Shown: positions 61,735 through 64,000 of the stretch, one piece after another
Position numbering within the stretch: position 1 is the stretch's first letter
Layout of the letters: each line of letters starts with the position of its first letter
Assembly (NCBI GenBank): GCA_023957015.1
Contig: JAMLHR010000007.1
Coordinates: 1-64,000 of the forward strand
DNA from: Thermomicrobiales bacterium
GTDB taxonomy: Bacteria; Chloroflexota; Chloroflexia; Thermomicrobiales; UBA6265
Length of the DNA: 64,000 nucleotides
Direction of reading: 5' to 3'
Translations under genes and position numbers: made by a program
Notes under the pieces: model-generated
What the model saw: only the letters and a program-made list of their open reading frames with translations
Databases searched by the model: none
What the model was told of the DNA's origin: nothing

Positions 61735-62676
61735 ATGTCCAGAATTCATTTCATGCGGGTGATCGTAACCTGCGTGTTCTGCATTACCCTGTTTGGAACG
61801 GGTGTAAGTGCGGTGGAAACGGGAGTGACCGTGTCCGGCACCGTGCTGGACGGTCGACCAGGCCAGGCTTGTGTGCCTGTCGCTGGTGCAGAGGTCCAGT
61901 TGGTAGACATCTCCGAGTTCTTCAATGTCATAGACACTGTGATTAGCGGTGGCGATGGTTCCTATGTGTTTTCCGGTGTGCCCAATCAGACGTTGGTGGT
62001 GAACATCGCCATCACGGAGTTCGCTGAGACATCAGTTGGCAGGACTATCACTGTGGCCAGTAGTGACCTCAATGGTGTGAACCCACATATTGTGGGCCTA
62101 GATGAAGATAACAACCTGATATTCGACCCATGTACTGGCCTTGGCTCAGATATTGGCGGAAATCCTGGCCCTGCTCCTGATCCAGAACCCACTTCAACAG
62201 CTCCTGATCCAGAACCCACCTCGCCTGCTCTTAATAACGCCTTTATGCTCACGGCGGCAACGCGCGCGTGTGAAGACCAGACCTTCAAGGCAACCTGGAC
62301 CGGTACCAATATCGAATCCATCGAGTTCGCGCTGAGCAGCACGTCCGACGATTGGACCTCCGGTTGGTTGCCCGCCGATGCCGCGGCTGGATCGTTCACC
62401 ACAGCCGTCGATCATCATGGCTACGACAAGGTCGTGACGCGTGTGACCTTTGCCGATGGCACGGTCGAGGATGTTTCCGCGGATGTTGGTACCTGCACCA
62501 CACCATCCACACCTGAGAAGCCAACCACGCCACAGAAACCAGGTGGAGTGACCTCGCTACCATCAACAGGTTCGGGAAATGATGCGGGTATGAGCAGTGT
62601 GCTTCTCGGCACGATGGCGATCGCTTTGACGGCGATGGTCAGTGCTGGAATCCGCAGGGCAGGCAAACAGGCCTAA
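61735..62676 (+). CDS. LPxTG-type surface protein
   Basis: 313 residues. ATG 61735 is seven bases after GAGGA. Seen: a signal peptide MSRIHFMRVIVTCVFCITLFGTGVSA (cleavage after VSA), a carboxypeptidase-regulatory-like or Cna-B-type beta domain VSGTVLDGRPGQACVPVAGAEVQ with GGDGSYVFSGVPNQTL, a Pro-rich linker with two nine-residue repeats APDPEPTST/S, a second beta domain with FKATWTGTNIESIEFALSS, a Thr/Pro/Lys stalk, then LPSTG, a hydrophobic helix and a tail RRAGKQA. This is a classic sortase-anchoring signal. No sortase lies in the window. Signal start and anchor strongly support a wall-attached protein; ligand unknown. Confidence 0.88.
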   Translation: MSRIHFMRVIVTCVFCITLFGTGVSAVETGVTVSGTVLDGRPGQACVPVAGAEVQLVDISEFFNVIDTVISGGDGSYVFSGVPNQTLVVNIAITEFAETSVGRTITVASSDLNGVNPHIVGLDEDNNLIFDPCTGLGSDIGGNPGPAPDPEPTSTAPDPEPTSPALNNAFMLTAATRACEDQTFKATWTGTNIESIEFALSSTSDDWTSGWLPADAAAGSFTTAVDHHGYDKVVTRVTFADGTVEDVSADVGTCTTPSTPEKPTTPQKPGGVTSLPSTGSGNDAGMSSVLLGTMAIALTAMVSAGIRRAGKQA

Positions 62677-62700
62677 CCGATAGCACAGAGCAGATAGCAT

Positions 62701-62736
62701 CAGGAAGCCAGTCGACCGCAGTCGGCTGGCTTCCTG
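62701..62736 (+). terminator. Terminator after the LPSTG gene
   Basis: Sixteen-base arms starting CAGGAAGCCAGTCGAC with one G-U pair around a CGCA loop. No long U-tract. Confidence 0.75.
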
Positions 62737-62781
62737 CATCACCTGGCAGTGAAACGACATATCATGATCGACGGTGATGCG

Positions 62782-62807
62782 GGACGATATCTTTGAGGAT
62801 CGTCCCC
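62782..62807. repeat. Small covarying hairpin repeat (family D), copy 2
   Basis: GGGACGAT, loop ATCTTTGAGG, ATCGTCCC, then CCTA. See copy 1 at 56463-56488. Confidence 0.65.
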
Positions 62808-62892
62808 TATCTGGAGCTGGTCAGTCTACCCAATACTGCTAGAATTGGTCGCAGCGTTAATTGCTTGTTCCACGAGAGAGGAATGCCAACTC

Positions 62893-64000
62893 ATGGCAGA
62901 TATGTTCAAGAACTACATCAATGGTATCTGGAAGGAATCCGCTTCTGGCGAGACATTTGAGCGCCGTAATCCCGCCAATGGCGAGTTGGTGGCAACCTAC
63001 ACCAAGGGCACGGCCGCCGATGTGAACGAGGCGGTCGACGCCGCCAACACCGCGTTCAAGAGCTGGCGACTCTACCCCGCTCCCAAGCGTGGCGAGGTTC
63101 TGTTCAAGGCGGCGCGTCTGCTGGAAGATCGCAAGGAAGACCTCGCTCGCGAGATGACTGAGGAGATGGGCAAGGTACTGGACGAAACCCGCGGCGACGT
63201 CCAGGAAGCCATCGATATGACCTACTACATGGCCGGCGAAGGTCGGCGCATGTTCGGTGATACCGTTCAGTCCGAGATGAAGAACAAGTTCCAGATGAGT
63301 GTGCGCAAGCCGCTGGGTGTGGTGGGTTTGATCACACCATGGAACTTCCCGATGGCGATTCCGAGCTGGAAGATGATGCCCGCGCTGATCGCGGGTAACA
63401 CTGTAGTCATCAAGCCAGCCTCGTTCGTACCGCGCTCCACCATCCGCCTCGTCGAGATCCTGGAGGAAGCAGGCATCCCGGCCGGAGTTGTGAATATCGT
63501 CCTTGGCACCGGTGGCGAAGTCGGCGATGCGCTCATGCAGCATCCCGATGTACCGGTGATCAGCTTCACCGGTAGCACCGAGACCGGCAAGACGATCAGT
63601 CTGGCAGCGGCGGCGCATAACAAGCGGTTGACGCTGGAGATGGGTGGCAAGAACGCCGTCATCGTCAATGACGATGCCAATCTCGATCTCGCTGCCGAAA
63701 GCATTCTCTGGGGTGCGTTTGGTACCACCGGTCAACGCTGTACCGCTACCAGTCGCGTGATCGTGCACAAGAGCGTTCAGCAGGAGCTGGTCAATCGCCT
63801 CGTCAAGGGTGCGCAATCCCTCAAGATCGGCAACGGTCTCGAGGCCGGTATCCAGGTTGGACCGCAGGTATCCGAAGGTCAGCGCGCCACGACCGTGAAG
63901 TACGTCGAGATCGGCAAGCGCGAGGGTGCGGAGCTGGTTATTGGCGGAAATATCGCCACTGGCGATGGGCTGGACAATGGCTGGTTCCACGAGCCAACGA
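62893..64000 (+). CDS. NAD(P)-dependent aldehyde dehydrogenase, 3' end outside the window
   Basis: Oxidises an aldehyde to the acid. The frame is open from ATG 62893 to the right edge, 369 codons. Seen: INGIWKESASGETFERRNP at the start, TPWNFP with the oxyanion Asn151, the cofactor site FTGSTETGK, the general base Glu249 in LEMGGKN (usually LELGGKN), and the nucleophile Cys283 in TTGQRCTATSR. The last motif resembles alpha-ketoglutaric-semialdehyde and related dehydrogenases, but the substrate is open. AGAGGAA precedes the ATG; an extended -10 (TGCTAGAAT, 62837-62845) lies upstream. Confidence 0.95.
   Translation, partial: MADMFKNYINGIWKESASGETFERRNPANGELVATYTKGTAADVNEAVDAANTAFKSWRLYPAPKRGEVLFKAARLLEDRKEDLAREMTEEMGKVLDETRGDVQEAIDMTYYMAGEGRRMFGDTVQSEMKNKFQMSVRKPLGVVGLITPWNFPMAIPSWKMMPALIAGNTVVIKPASFVPRSTIRLVEILEEAGIPAGVVNIVLGTGGEVGDALMQHPDVPVISFTGSTETGKTISLAAAAHNKRLTLEMGGKNAVIVNDDANLDLAAESILWGAFGTTGQRCTATSRVIVHKSVQQELVNRLVKGAQSLKIGNGLEAGIQVGPQVSEGQRATTVKYVEIGKREGAELVIGGNIATGDGLDNGWFHEPT

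Noticed and set aside
62857-63990. 377-codon open frame on the minus strand
   Set aside because: Antisense to the aldehyde dehydrogenase, whose catalytic Cys, Glu and Asn are visible on the plus strand.
1-64000. CRISPR array, prophage or integrative element
   Set aside because: No regularly spaced repeats, no phage structural genes and no integrase; tRNA genes show no duplicated 3' ends nearby.

Overview
The window looks like chromosomal core sequence from a Chloroflexota bacterium, probably of the Thermomicrobia lineage. This is an inference from gene content: a twin-arginine ABC substrate-binding protein with a DATPVA-type mature N-terminus, a Gram-positive-type LexA operator, a K+-independent membrane pyrophosphatase, an LPxTG-type surface protein and the gene mix as a whole. 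No 16S gene is present, so the assignment is not proven. Almost every interval is genic and most genes are complete.

Layout. 1-1862 is the tail of a DUF262/DUF1524 (GmrSD-like) protein cut by the left edge. 1940-4718 holds an FmdB-type zinc ribbon, cysS and rlmB; the first two carry a dense cluster of single-base indels. 4784-12250 holds mutS2 diverging from lexA, a DUF4126 membrane protein, a DnaJ co-chaperone, purA and gpsA. 12277-17165 is a co-directional run: fabZ, a GT4 glycosyltransferase, a membrane zinc-ribbon protein, an unrecognised protein, pspA and an SPFH/zinc-ribbon protein, closed by a very long perfect terminator hairpin. gyrA follows, then a large membrane protein, an MscS channel and nadD. 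An intact IS481-like element (22915-24051) lies upstream of hppA. A flavoprotein, an MBL hydrolase and pyrB lead to a long minus-strand cluster (29669-36591): NERD protein, holB, ricT-like gene, small protein, recN, ybaB, DUF951 and an MFS exporter. A second minus-strand cluster (36687-41199) carries rpe, a PAP2 phosphatase, an LppX/LprG-like secreted protein, a DHA2 MFS exporter and a DUF2085 protein. Next come a PP2C phosphatase, a Cys/Met-metabolism PLP enzyme, a frameshifted prmA, a sugar nucleotidyltransferase, a DUF985 cupin, a DUF6325/SHOCT pair and tRNA-Glu. A dipeptide-type ABC substrate-binding protein with two permeases follows (no ATPases in the window), then a zinc-ribbon membrane protein, an ISAs1-family element with a broken transposase, a MazG-like gene, pnp, rpsO, mtnP, rodA, a class B PBP, tRNA-Asn, an LPSTG surface protein in an AT-rich patch, and an aldehyde dehydrogenase cut by the right edge.

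Themes. Envelope functions dominate: rodA/PBP2, GT4, fabZ, PspA-SPFH, PAP2-LprG-MFS and the LPxTG protein. Replication and repair genes (mutS2, lexA, gyrA, holB, recN) are scattered through the window. Two insertion sequences with exact target duplications and at least four families of small palindromic repeats occupy the spaces between genes. Frame disruptions are concentrated at 2.0-2.85 kb and in the ISAs1 transposase, with one more in prmA. Because the restored proteins keep family-typical sequence, sequencing or assembly indels are as likely as real decay.
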